NCBI GenBank assembly: GCA_039881145.1
Contig: JAYKKI010000016.1
Location: 12,468,501 to 12,532,500 of the forward strand
Direction: 5' to 3'
Source: Druceiella hillmani
Taxonomy: Eukaryota > Arthropoda > Insecta > Lepidoptera > Hepialidae
Length of the DNA stretch: 64,000 bases
Every line of letters begins with the position of its first letter. The stretch's first letter is position 1. The position numbers were made by a program, and so were the translations under genes. The notes under the pieces are model-generated. The model saw only the letters and a list, made by a program, of their open reading frames with translations. It ran no database searches and was not told the origin of the DNA. Shown piece after piece: positions 13,445 to 24,920 of this stretch.

Positions 13445-14841
13445 TACCCAACGGTCGGATCAAAGACATCGAAAAATAAATCATTCAAATACCATTTGGA
13501 ATCGCATTTCAAGGAGGTTAAAAGAATGTTTAATAAAATGAGAGCCATTTTATTCAGCGTATTTTTTAGAAATAAAAGCGCGTCTTTCTCCCAGACTTAT
13601 CTGTTTTGTCTTTTGTGTCTGTAATTTTTATAGAAATATACATAGAGACCTATGACCCTACCAATATTGTAAATATTAAAGTGTTTTGTTTTTTTATTCC
13701 TTTGTTTGATTCGATTTTTTATTTGTTTGTTACCTATTAAAAATCTTTAAGAAATGAATCGTCTGTACCAAATGTTCCACACGAATTTAAAGTATTACGA
13801 ACTAACATTTATATTTATATATAAAATGTTTTAATCTCGGGAAAACACAATTTCTCTAAGGAAAAACAAAAAAACTTCATCCATTACTTGCAATATGCGA
13901 GTTCAATGATAGAACACTCACACTTTTTGCTTTGCGACTAAAAATAAATATAATTCAGTTTAGTACTCAATACCTTATTACAATATTGATCCACACCGAA
14001 GTTAATATTTCCCAATATGAAGTATTCTCCAGAAACCAAGCAAAAAAAAAAGGAAAACCGTACAGTAACCCTAACTATAACTTGGGACTTATTAGGAAAA
14101 TATTATAGGGTATATCTAAATTCCTCAAATAAATTTACCTTCTAAAAAGTTTTTATACCAGTAAAATTTAGAAAATCAATAATTCGAAATACACCTCATT
14201 TCAAACTCCATAATTATATATTGGGATAAATAATTAGCGAGTCAAAGGTGAGTTTGCATATAAGTCCGTATATACATTTTTTATTCTGATTCAAGCAAAA
14301 CAAAACATGAACCAAAGCAAATATATTGTCTTGAAATACTAAAAAGACTTCTATAGAGGAAAAAAATTAAAAATACTTATCAATATCAGTACAAAATTTT
14401 GTAGATATATAACTTTTCAGAATAAAATAATCGCTAATTAGTATAATCTGAGTTTCATAATTATTTTTACCGGAATTATTTAGTGAGAAATCAAAATGTT
14501 TAAAACAAACCCCCTTTTTATTTCTACTAGCAACACTACAATTTTTAGGTTAATACATGAAGCGTAGTATTTGTTAATATGGTAATACTAATATTTGGAA
14601 CGAATCATATTGATTTTATGTCAATCGATAAAGTCACTAAGTTAATTATATTATATTAATACATACATGCAACAATGAAAACGCGCAATAAAAATCGTTT
14701 CACAACGAAACTTAACTGTCGTTTCAAATATCAATGTATTTTCTTTAAGTTGCGAATGAAAATTTAAAAACATATGTATCTATAGAAATGTTTGTTATTA
14801 CGAAGAATAAGTGGTTAAAATTTATAAGCCTACAAATTTTG
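13445..14841. other. AT-rich non-coding stretch
   Basis: No gene or repeat structure recognised beyond short A/T runs. Confidence 0.5.
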
Positions 14842-15190
14842 GCGCTTCAGGTTCCGCTCTCCTTTAATTTGTTACGAGCGAAACCGCCGATAACAGCTAG
14901 GTCGATAATATCGATACGTATTATATGACGCAATTTCTCCCTTTTACAACGAAACATAAAAAGTACTAACGTTAGGTAACATCAAAAGTCTCAATAAGAT
15001 CAAAAGCCTCAATAACAATCTATAATTTTAGCGCTTCAAGTTCCGCTCTCCTTTAATTTATTGCGAGCGAAACCGTCGATAACAGCTAGTTCGATAATAT
15101 CGATTCGTATTATGTAACGCAGTTTCTCCCTTTTACAATGAAACCTAGAAAACACTAGCGATATGTAACATCAAAAGCTCCAATAACAGA
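14842..15190. repeat. 189-bp direct duplication, two diverged copies
   Basis: Copies begin gcgcttcaggttccgctctc at 14842 and gcgcttcaagttccgctctc at 15031. Both continue through a cgaaaccg-cgataacagcta core, a tcgataatatcga palindrome and ctcccttttacaa. Divergence is around 10%, so this is older than the near-identical arrays elsewhere. Confidence 0.9.
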
Positions 15191-15540
15191 CGAACGTACA
15201 AAATGAAAACGTACATACGAAACAGTTAGGCGCACCACATTTCGGCGGCCGAGAGAAGATGTCATTTAAATTAAAAAACACTCGTTAAAAGTGTTACTCC
15301 ACTTCCTTGTAAAATCAGCTTTTAAAACAGCTGCGGATCGATCGACGCGCGCTGTCCATGGCATTTGTCGCTTTCTTCTGCCAATGAGTTCATGTAATCC
15401 GGTCTTGCCGGAAATGCAAGGATTCAATGTCGTGTTTGGGTCGTTTTATCTTACTTATACCTACTTTATTTTTCTGCTTCAGGACAAGATTCGTTTTAAA
15501 AAAATTGTTTTATCAATTCTAATTTGTTGACTTCAATTAA

Positions 15541-15925
15541 AACCTGGCGCTCTTAGGAAGCGTATACATACAGGCTCGATAAAGCTCCGCCGCGAACTAG
15601 GAACTTCAGCTCTCCAAACGACTTTCCTCTTCCTCCATAATGTCTTGGGTCTTCCTATTTTCCTAAAGGTTCCAGAAGATGGGTTGTGACTATAGTGCAT
15701 CCTGCCTGTTCAGGAGAATGTGTTCAATCAACCTCCACTTTCACTTCCCGATCTGGATAGCTACGTATTTCTCTTCCCCCTCCTGGACCTACGTCTTCTT
15801 ATCTTGTCCAATTCCAGAGCTCTTTGTTTAACACCATGTTTGATCAGAAAATATGGGCAATTTTCGTCAGATATCGGTTGATGAAGACCTACAGAATCTT
15901 GTTGAGGGTCACTTTCCATGTCTCA
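15541..15925 (-). pseudogene. RTE-like non-LTR retrotransposon, C-terminal reverse transcriptase remnant
   Basis: On the minus strand, conserved pieces of an RTE-type endonuclease/reverse transcriptase appear in the correct order but in shifting frames. They are LQVFINRYLTKI near 15,895-15,865, NKELWNW near 15,828-15,808, a KWRLIEHIL-like segment near 15,740, and GRPKTLWRKRK from about 15,655. The family carries the corresponding LQxFxNRCLRxI, NEELW, W-x-GH-x-LR and GRPxxTWRR motifs after the RT palm. In-frame stops and frameshifts between them make it a dead fragment. Subfamily is inferred from these motifs only. Confidence 0.72.
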
Positions 15926-16509
15926 CCTTAGTCTGATAGTATAACGTAAATTCTTAGTTCCCGATTAATGAACCGACGAATGATTAGCAACACTTGGCAC
16001 AAAAATGCATGTATCATTTTTTCAGGTAAATGCCTCAAACCGGTCTTTATAAAAAGTTTTACCATTCTGTAAAGACAAAGCTAATGCACAAAATTCTTTC
16101 TAAAGGTAGACTACCTTTGTTGAGAATTTCGTGCGTAAAATCGATATAAATTTGAAAATCGTCAGCCGTCCTTTTCATTCTAAATATAATAAATGAATAC
16201 CAATCGACTTTAAATAACACAAGAAATTGTGTACGAACGTCGCGAAAAGCTTTTTATTTAACTTTGACTTTGGCAATGGTACAAAAAAAATAAAATGTAT
16301 AGTATCCGAGCGTAATGTAGAAGTGACACATCGTTAATATAAATTCTCATAAAACTATCACGATCTCTAGTTCTACGTCACAAGAGAGTGGTTAAATCTT
16401 ACCGCCAGATTTATACAACCACTTGAAATTTCATTTTATACTAGCGCTTTTATTTGTGCGTACCTACAATAAATCTAACATCTTATGCCTCTTAGATCAT
16501 AGGTTACGA
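15926..16509. other. AT-rich non-coding stretch
   Basis: No gene or repeat structure recognised. Confidence 0.5.
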
Positions 16510-16905
16510 TTATTCTAGTATTCGAATTATTTAATTCGAAATTCGAATTATTTAATTCGAAATTCGAATTGATTTTTTTTCTTACACAATCGTTTATTAC
16601 TAAATGTTATTAGTATCTACAATTACAACAACCTAATGTGTTTAATTTGAATATAGTTAACAATCGTAATACGAATGTGAATATGCTAATAAATACCTGA
16701 ATTAATGAAATAAATTAAACTATCTGAAATTCTAATTCCATAATTATATTAATGGATACATTGAAAAATTTAAATTATTCGAATAACACGAACTATATAA
16801 GCGAATAGCTTATATAAGCGAATAATTTAAATATTCAATTCGAATTTCAAATCGAATTCTATTCCATTCAATTCGAATCGAATAACATTCGCATATCTCT
16901 ACTAG
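16510..16905. mobile_element. TTCGAA-rich palindromic element, possible hAT-like MITE
   Basis: The left part has tandem palindromes (attcgaattatttaattcga, about 2.5 copies). The right part is dense in cgaattcaattcgaat-type text and ends cgaataacattcgcatatctctactag. On the minus strand the right end reads tagagatatgcgaat, reminiscent of hAT-type termini (CAGAGATG...). No matching left terminus or target-site duplication is clear, so the superfamily is a guess. Confidence 0.4.
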
Positions 16906-18428
16906 AAACGGTCAAATTACTTCTAGGAATTAATAAAATTCTCCAATTAATGAATATATATATAGAAGTCTCAACATTTAAAAATACCTGACCATATTTT
17001 ATATGTTAGATAAAACTCGGCCAATATAATCAATAAATTGTATCGCTAAGCACTTTTATTCCAATCGAATAATAATTAGGAACGGAAGGACGGGAGCGAA
17101 AAATATCTGTTCTGAACACACTGCTCAGAAATGATATCTACGAAATCCCGGTGAAAAATTTGTGTACGTTTACATAGTTGCAGCCGCGAATCTTACTATG
17201 AAACCCACGCCAACATTCAAATTTGTACGTTTATTTTGTAAAATATTTACACGTAATACGTCTTTGAAAACATAACTGTAATCCGTGATCCCATGAGGTA
17301 TGAAACTTAATAAACGACACGTTGAAATAAAAATATAACTAATCGTACTGACCTTTTAGATAAGAGCTTTTTGAGTAAAGAGTATCAAAAGGTTAACGAT
17401 AAAATAGTGCACGGATAACAGTAATCTTAATGACTACCTAGTTTAAAAGCAAAAATACTATTTGTTTAAAATACATGAAATAGTTCACAACAACAACCCA
17501 CTGAACAAATTTACAAGTTGAAGGATCGCGAGATCGAAAGAATTATTCCGCAATCAAAACGTTGGACGCGTATAATAATGTACGTATGAGTATACATGTA
17601 AAAACAATATCTCATCTGTGACAGCCGACGTATTTCGTGGCCATAATGAATAAACAATACGCTAAACGATTTCGCACAATGGGCCTAGTGACGCGACTGC
17701 AGCCACACATGTAATTAAAACGGATGAGCTGAAACAATAGAGCGAGACACACAAGTCTTTCGTGGCCGTCTATACTCGCGAATTTAAAAGAAGCCTTAAG
17801 AGACCCGTGGTAATAACATTTTTTCTACTTTCAAAGAAACCTAGCGTTAACAACATATAATTACGTAGATAATTCCAAAATAACTCAACACTTTATAATA
17901 TACACTTTATATATAATTATAATCCGTTTATCGACTACAGTACATATAGCGCTCTATATATAATTGAAGTCACTTTACAGTATAGACACTTCAAATAAAG
18001 AAAAAATCCACTCGAACTAGACAAACATTTTCCGCGCGATAACCATTTTGAAACTGAAACATGATCTTGATACTAAGAAGATACTTTCTAACGCCCCTTG
18101 AAGTCGACACAATATTGTAAGCCCCTTAACATTTACAGAACGGCAAGGCTTCTTTCGTTTTTCCGTACAGCCGGCTTCTGTTCAGTTGTCAACAACATTG
18201 GGACACAGACAATTAGTTAAGGATCTCTAGTATTTACTATTATTGAATCTATATAATATATAGTCTTCTAAATCCGAGACAGTATTAATTATTTCGTAAG
18301 CATTAAAAAAACGTATTAACTCTTTAGATGTTATTAAAGATCGTATAACTCGACTTTGTGTGGGTGCGATTGTCCTTTTCTTCACCACGATATTTAATCT
18401 ACGATAATTTATTTTACATCAAAGACTG
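16906..18428. other. AT-rich non-coding stretch
   Basis: No gene recognised. Moderately mixed composition around 17,620-17,780 without a coding frame. Confidence 0.5.
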
Positions 18429-18489
18429 CGTATTCTGCTATATTATGAGGAATAGACAAACTATACTCTTAATAATATAGCAGAATACG
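18429..18489. repeat. Foldback: 18-bp perfect outer arms, pairing almost to a 5-nt loop
   Basis: cgtattctgctatattat (18429-18446) pairs exactly with 18472-18489. Inside it, gaggaatag can pair with ctatactc with small bulges, leaving acaaa as the loop. This is the same short-loop class as the foldbacks near 11,598 and 20,829. Confidence 0.88.
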
Positions 18490-18564
18490 TACATATTTCA
18501 AAAAGAGAAAAACTTTGTTCAGAATGCAAAATCGATTATAGAAAAGAACTAGATTATTTTTGGA

Positions 18565-18760
18565 TCCGTTTGTTTGTACGCGCTTCACGTAAAAACTACT
18601 GCATAGATTTAGAAAGGGCATTTCAATATTATATTCCTTGAAATCTAGGGAAGAATGTGATGGGATAAAATAAGAAATAATATCTGTATGTTTGTACTTG
18701 CATCACGTAAAAACTATTAAGCCTACTTAGATGTAGCTTTTTATATATTGTGGTAAAAAA
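18565..18760 (+). mobile_element. Two degraded copies of a 'gtttgtttg...cacgtaaaaactact' repeat
   Basis: tccgtttgtttgtacgcgct followed by tcacgtaaaaactactgcat at about 18,563 recurs about 120 bp later as tgtttgtacttgcatcacg plus taaaaactatt. Similar text occurs at 44,785 and 47,822. I associate this wording with common lepidopteran interspersed repeats. The copies are short and have no ORF. Confidence 0.45.
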
Positions 18761-19744
18761 TTAAATATATGTCATATGAGACAAGAAAAAGTCTTATCAC
18801 GCAAAAATTCTTGTTTATAATGAAATATTGTAGCAGCATTTTGTAGAATTTTGTCGTTTCACTCAGACCGCCTAAAATAACATCTCAGTTATTTGAATTA
18901 CAGCTATATATTACGTTTAAGAACCAAGTCACGAGCGCAAACTATGCAGGATCGTTTATAAATGACTCAGTTTCCCTTGTGTTTTTTTTTTCTTCATTTT
19001 ATTAATTCTTTTCATATTATATTTTTTTAATCTTTTATTTTTATCGCTTTATGAAACAATCAAATTTTCCATATTTATTCGGAGCCCATAAAAGCAATGT
19101 CTCGGAAATAGCTAGTTTACAAGTAAATACTTACATTGCTACTGTAGTTCATCAATACAAGATTATACAAATAAATATACATATTCCTTAATTTTCCAAA
19201 CCTACCATACAGAAATACCTAATGTAGCTACATGTAGCTTAATTTGCATTTATTGTTTCATTAATTGGTCTCATTTAACTAGCTTTTATCCAAAAAGAAA
19301 TTAATGCACGCAGTAACAAAATAATAAGGGAATATTAATAATTTATTTCAAGTAATTAGAGTAGTATAATAACTAGATATCTTCAAAGAACAACTATTAC
19401 ATTATGCTGGATTTCATTTAGCTCTTTGTAACTTCTATCTTGTATTATAAAGAAAACATAAAAAAAATTCCAAAATTTTCAAAATTTACCCCATAAGATT
19501 GAATACCACACTAAAGAAATAAGTACTTATACACGTAACTTTAATTTTTGCTTTAATACTTTCGTGTAAACATTACTGTAATTTTCCTTCACTTTTAGAA
19601 TGGGTATAAAATAAATTATACGACACAGAGCCTCTGAACTATCGAAAGAACACATCTAAAACTGTTAAATTAAAATGTTTCATTGGTTTCTGAAATAAGG
19701 ATCAATATACAAAAAAAACAAACTCTTGTCTTAGCATAATTATT
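18761..19744. other. AT-rich non-coding stretch
   Basis: No gene or structured repeat recognised. Confidence 0.5.
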
Positions 19745-20210
19745 AAACATCCATATTGAGTGCGTTACGTCCGCTATCCGTTCTTATTCTCCGACCGACA
19801 AAATATCCGGTATCAAAAGGTAAAGGAGGCCACATGAGATAACGGGCCGGACCGGCGACACGAGAATCAAGCGGACGATGCGCGATCTAAAAATAGACTA
19901 ACGCCTTCCCCTCATCAGCATAATCGTAAAGCCACTGAACACAATACATCAGCAGGGTTGCCGCCTAATGTCGGAGACGGTTCTGATTTATGTATATATG
20001 TGTAGATAACTATAAAGAGAATAGTTTCATTTCAATTTAGTTCCCCACAATGTTTGTTTTTGATGTGAAATATCTAATGGCGCGTTTAGATGGGAGTTAA
20101 AACGTTCTAATGACACGGCGCGACGTGCTATTTGGGCAGTTTCGCACCTTGTTAGCTCTTCCAGACTTAATTCGGCCAGCTTCTGGACTTGTCGGCTAAC
20201 AGTATTACAG
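19745..20210. promoter_or_regulatory. GC-richer non-coding blocks, candidate conserved elements
   Basis: Two blocks (about 19,748-19,985 and 20,090-20,205) stand out from AT-rich flanks. They lack a long frame, splice sites or repeat structure. Such islands in long insect introns are often conserved cis-regulatory elements. That reading is inference from composition only. Confidence 0.25.
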
Positions 20211-20828
20211 CATTAAAAATACATTTTCAATAGATTGTTAAGAAATATTTCTGTGATAAATTATTTCATAAAAATAAAGTAATAAAATTGAATAAATATT
20301 TTATTATTAACAACTATCTGAATATTTGTTTTTCGTTTCCAATTCGTTCAAATAAAAATATTTAAATATAAAAAACATTAGAAGTTTCACGTCTGCCAGG
20401 AGTCTCATGACAACTCACAATTTTTGTTAACTTGTATCTTCATTCAATCTCGTACTGTGCTCCGTTAACTTCACTAAAATACATAGTATAAACTAAAGAA
20501 AGCACGGCAGTAGCGTATTTATGTTATTAAAGCTCGTCTTGTATCATAATGCAAGTTATGTAATATAAAATATGACGTATAAAATAGAAAAGAAAAAAAA
20601 ATCATTAGAAAACTAGGGAAATCAGCAATATTCCCAAAATCGACCTTTAAGGATAACAGGCCAATTGCGAGACTATTTTCTAAAAATAACAAATAAATAT
20701 GCAAAAACACATTCCTAATTTACATCTACGCTAATATAAAATGGACATCAGGTTATGTCTGTACGTTGAATATGTCTCTGAAAGTGTTTAAAATCTATGA
20801 TCAAAAGGAGACTGGCAGAAGTCCACAT

Positions 20829-20889
20829 AGTGTTTTGTCATTTTTATTGTCGTGCCGCCTGGGCTCAACAATAAAAATGACCAAACACT
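20829..20889. repeat. Foldback: 28-nt arms with 3 mismatches, 5-nt loop
   Basis: agtgttttgtcatttttatt (from 20829) pairs with the segment ending at 20889 with one mismatch over the outer 22 bp. The inner cgtgcc/ggctca portion extends pairing to a gcctg loop at 20857-20861. A plus-strand open frame (20,766-21,023) spans it but has no other coding support. Confidence 0.9.
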
Positions 20890-21029
20890 TTTTTTGTTTG
20901 ACATTATGGTTACAAATTGCATTTAATTTTTTGCTGTTTCCTCAGCGCCAATCGCTGATTTCTTTGATTTTTTATATTGTAAAAAATACTAGCTTTTTAA
21001 ATAATTATATCTTATATTTGTAAAGTCAA

Positions 21030-21310
21030 GCCCTCTTTCGTCGGTATCCTTTATAGTTGATAAATCATACTGCCTAAAGACCGAATACGACTTATTAATC
21101 ATAGCTCACACTGTCATTCTAACGGTATGTCCATTACACGTATACGTAAGCACGGCATAATAGTGACGATGGGCGGGCGGAAACCGATAACACTTCATTC
21201 GTGCGTGAGTGCGTACAGAGGTCATCGAGTCTCCTGTCTTAAGGTAATGAGTTCCGGCAGCGCGGTGGATATACACTATTGATTACCGCATCGAGGTCAC
21301 TGTGTATATT
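21030..21310. promoter_or_regulatory. GC-richer non-coding block, candidate conserved element
   Basis: About 21,110-21,300 is markedly less AT-rich than its flanks and includes gatgggcgggcggaaaccg and ccggcagcgcggtgg. No frame or splice pair is evident. Regulatory function is inferred from composition only. Confidence 0.22.
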
Positions 21311-21615
21311 TATTTATAAATATATCGACTTATACAAAGTTCGGAATGAGGTTACAACAAATAAAAGTAAGGCGAATGAAAGTGTCACGGAATAAATTAA
21401 GTACGAGTATGTATATAGGTAGAATTACGGAAGGATAGATAATTAAATGTGGGATTATAAGAAATTCCTACGCACAACTGGCGTCAACAGGCAAAACTTC
21501 TTCAAGTAAATTTCTGTTTTTGAGTATCAATAAAACCGGTGCACGTGGCAAAGTAGAATTCCGTAGTTATACAGATTTCTCGAAAACGTTGATGCACGTT
21601 AACTGAAACATTGTA

Positions 21616-21871
21616 CACAATTAAATGAAACTACGTGATATATCACCGTTTATTAAATGAAACTACGTGATTTATCAACTTAAAGAAAGTAGAAATAATA
21701 CTATAGTATTATTTCTACTTTCTTTAAGTTCTTTAGCACGACCTAGGTTTCGTTGTATTACAACATCTTCAGGTGGGTCTATTAGCAAAGATATTGTAAT
21801 ACAACGAAACCTAAGTCGTGGTAAAGAACTTATAGAAAGTTGAAATAATCACGTAGTTTCATTTAATTGTG
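21616..21871. mobile_element. Foldback MITE with 24-bp perfect terminal inverted repeats and nested palindromes
   Basis: The ends cacaattaaatgaaactacg (21616-21639) and 21848-21871 are exact 24-bp inverted repeats. Inside lie a 54-bp perfect palindrome with no spacer (21677-21730, centre ctatag) and a second inverted pair of about 37 nt with two mismatches. That pair starts agttctttagcacgacctag and its right arm ends aaagaact near 21,830; the loop between is about 31 nt. A partial copy of the left end is duplicated at about 21,652. There is no ORF. The layout fits a non-autonomous foldback element that underwent inverted and direct duplication of its left side. Confidence 0.85.
21677..21730. 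repeat. Perfect 54-bp palindrome
   Basis: It begins aacttaaagaaagtag and is exactly its own reverse complement, with ctatag at the centre. A homologous single arm (acttatagaaagttgaaata) occurs in the right half of the enclosing element. The palindrome therefore arose by inverted duplication of that arm. Confidence 0.97.
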
Positions 21872-23773
21872 AATAATGAATTTCTACAAAATTAACGCCA
21901 AATATATTTGAAAACTGCAGCCAAATACTAGTACATAGATTTTTTTTTAGATCTTTCAATCATGCAGTTGCAAAAATAGAAGGGGTAAATGGGAAAATGA
22001 AGCTTAATATTTGGTAAACGGAGCTTAAAAATGAAAAAATGTAAATTTCTTTTTGAAAACTTATCCCATAACATCCCACTAAACAAAGTGCGCGTTAAAA
22101 AATTTTCGATCCCACTTTACATAAATGTCAAGGTATATTAATTTTTTGAAGTAAAGCTTCTTTAGTGACCTATACGTCATTTTGTAACGTTAAAATTGTG
22201 TAACGCATAAGAAAACAAATACTAAACGCTGTTGGTCGAGAAAAGTTTATTCAACCGCTAATCTGTATATGAATTGACAGGTCGCCACCGGGTTTTGCGC
22301 TTTTAGTAGTATATTTAATTTCTTGTACAGAATAATACACACATTTTAAGTGAATATATCATTTATTGGAAAGCTTTGGGTGAAAATTTATTACTCTAAA
22401 TTAATGAAAATATAGTTTTAATCAGAATAATTAGAGAAAAACAAAACGTACTCCTAGATAACTCATAATTATTATAAATTATTAACTAACATAAATCGCT
22501 ACAGAAGTTTAACTTCATCAGTGAACTCATGTGGATGAGGTTCAAACCTTTTGTTAATATTTACTTAATTAAGCTCTATATATCATCTACTAACAAATGC
22601 TAATGCAAAATATATGTCATCTACTAACAAATGCAAGTAGGTGGAAAACTGTAGAAAATGTGAAGCTGTGACAGACAGAGGAACTAAACAAAAAGTGTGA
22701 TTCTGAATAGTAGACATTTTATTCTTATTCTGCGCAGACATAATTTGGCCATCATATAAATACAAATACTGCTGATTCAGAAAATACCACCCTCGACCGC
22801 TGTCCTCTTTGTGAAGCAATTGAGATGAAAATTTAAAAAATATGTATTTTAAAAAGAATTAAAGACTGCAGAAAAATGGGTAATTTCTTGTTTTCAGTTG
22901 TATTCGATTCTATATGATTTTCATGCAGGTTAAAATTATATTCAAAACGATATATAGGTATTAACATTAAAAATACTACATTAGACGCAAGAGATGAACG
23001 AAGTTAAATTAAATGCGGCTGAAAAGTAATATTTGTGGAACATAAGCGCAAAAGTTTACAAATACATAGAATTCAAAATGCATAGACGAGAATAGACGGG
23101 ATATAAACGTCAAAGAACGTGCAATTATAAAGATGAAGAAAGGAGTGTTAATGTAGCGGTTTAGTTAAGTTGAACATATGAACAAGAATCAATTTACAAA
23201 AAATGTATAAATATATAGAAAATGAGAAAAGAAACAATGGAAAACTCCAAAAAAACTTGGGAAACTCCAAAAAATTGAAGCAGAATAAACGATATAACTA
23301 CATAGAGGGGAGATAAAATTAACAGGGGGCAGAAACGATAATCGTCTATTTCCCTCTCCACCCAGTTGCATTCGTACATGTGTGAAAGAGAAAAACTGCC
23401 ACAAGAATTATTTGTATTTGAAATTGAGTAAAAAAAGTGATAAAAAGTATCACTATCGCTGTCCACTGTAAAAGTCGCGTTGGCTTTCTCGCAGGATGCA
23501 GGTCGATTTGAAAAAAAATTGTCACGATTTTATATTGGAATTCAATTGTTTTAGTACTCTAAATTTTAAGCCAAAAAATTCAGACTGATCCATTGTTTTT
23601 GGCCACCAAACAGATACACACATACATACATACATATAGGTATTACATAATACTGGCTCTATTAATGTATATCTCCTTCCATTCCTTACGTCGTTCGAAA
23701 GTAAAAATAGGAGAGACCGTATAAAAGCACGTGTGAGAATTAGTGAAGCGTAATAAGTGTGTTAAGTTGGGGA
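21872..23773. other. AT-rich non-coding stretch
   Basis: No gene recognised. A short duplication (atcatctactaacaaatgc, twice) lies at about 22,583-22,636. Overlapping minus-strand frames at 23,189-23,466 are chance Phe/Ser-rich frames. Confidence 0.5.
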
Positions 23774-23804
23774 TGACGTCATTGTGGGATAAAGTATGAC
23801 GTCA
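23774..23804. promoter_or_regulatory. Paired TGACGTCA (CRE/ATF-type) sites
   Basis: Two full 8-bp palindromic TGACGTCA sites lie at 23774-23781 and 23797-23804, about two helical turns apart. This is the consensus for CREB/ATF bZIP factors. Use in vivo is inference. Confidence 0.4.
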
Positions 23805-24774
23805 CTGCACGGTGTAAAGGTAAAGGTATAATGACAAATAAGCTATCAAACTAATATTATAAACAAGAAAGTATTGTCCATTTTTAGCCTGCTTATTTGA
23901 TCGATTTTTAAATCTTCCCACAATTTCCCATTGATTAACATGAAACTCCCAACCCATAGAGTCCAGATAAACATAGGCTACATCATATCTATTCAGATTT
24001 TGTGTAATGAGTACATTTATAATGATTTAATTAAAAGGTTTATTCGGAAAGATTTATAATGATTCAATCAATATCAAAATAAAGAAAAACATTTTCCTGA
24101 ATATCAGTTCCAGAATCGTGTTAAGCTACAAATATATAATATCAGATCTATGCACATAATCAAATATAAAATAAAAAGCCGCAAGTGCAACCAAACTGGC
24201 AATACACACCAAGGAAAATCTGTCCCCTTTCCTAAACTAGTTTTGGATAATGTCCCCTTCCAGGGAAGGGAAAACGTGACCGTTCGAAGCAGACCAGACG
24301 CGGACTACGCTAGCAGAATTGAAAAGCACCAAACAAGTCTCGGTGTAAAGTGAAACGTGATGGCAAAGATCGATCAATCAAGCCAAGCACCGGGGAATTT
24401 GTCATAAGCCTTTCCATGTTACTGTTACTTCAGTCATGAACACATTTTTGTCCAGATAAAACCAAGAGAAGCGACTAATATAAAAAAAACAATTTATATT
24501 GCGGACAAATTATTAATGCTACGGAACCTACGTAGCCTGGTAAACCACTTCATCCTATTCTTAAGCATTCTACTTTACATTCTTTGATCTCTAATAACCA
24601 TCATTTTCACAAGTGACCTAATATATAATTCGCAAGGAAATTCGCTATTTACTATTTGTACACTTAACTTCCCCCGCTTCCGATTACATCATCTTATTTT
24701 AATAAGTCATATACTTATGTATAAAGACCCTAGTCCCCCGAATCCAAACACACGCTTCTACAAAGGAGCCATTC
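23805..24774. other. Mixed non-coding stretch with a short open frame
   Basis: The plus-strand frame at 24,150-24,353 lies over a locally GC-richer block (24,215-24,400) but has no splice context or recognised motif. The rest is AT-rich. No gene is called. Confidence 0.35.
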
Positions 24775-24920
24775 AGTTCTTGACTGTACCGTCCCGGCCA
24801 ATTAAGGGCAAAGGTCGCCGCGCCCGTCGCATTCCTCGCCTCGGTCATAATTAGCCCCGCTCAGGGACACGGGACACCCTAATGACGACGTTTGAATGAT
24901 AAATTTAATGACGTATTGTG
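24775..24920. promoter_or_regulatory. GC-rich non-coding block with TAATTA-type motifs
   Basis: A sharply bounded GC-rich block contains ccaattaagg, cataattagcccc and ccctaatgacg, which resemble homeodomain core sites (TAAT) in a high-complexity background. There is no coding frame across it. It is a candidate conserved enhancer-like element, judged from composition and motif content only. Confidence 0.28.
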
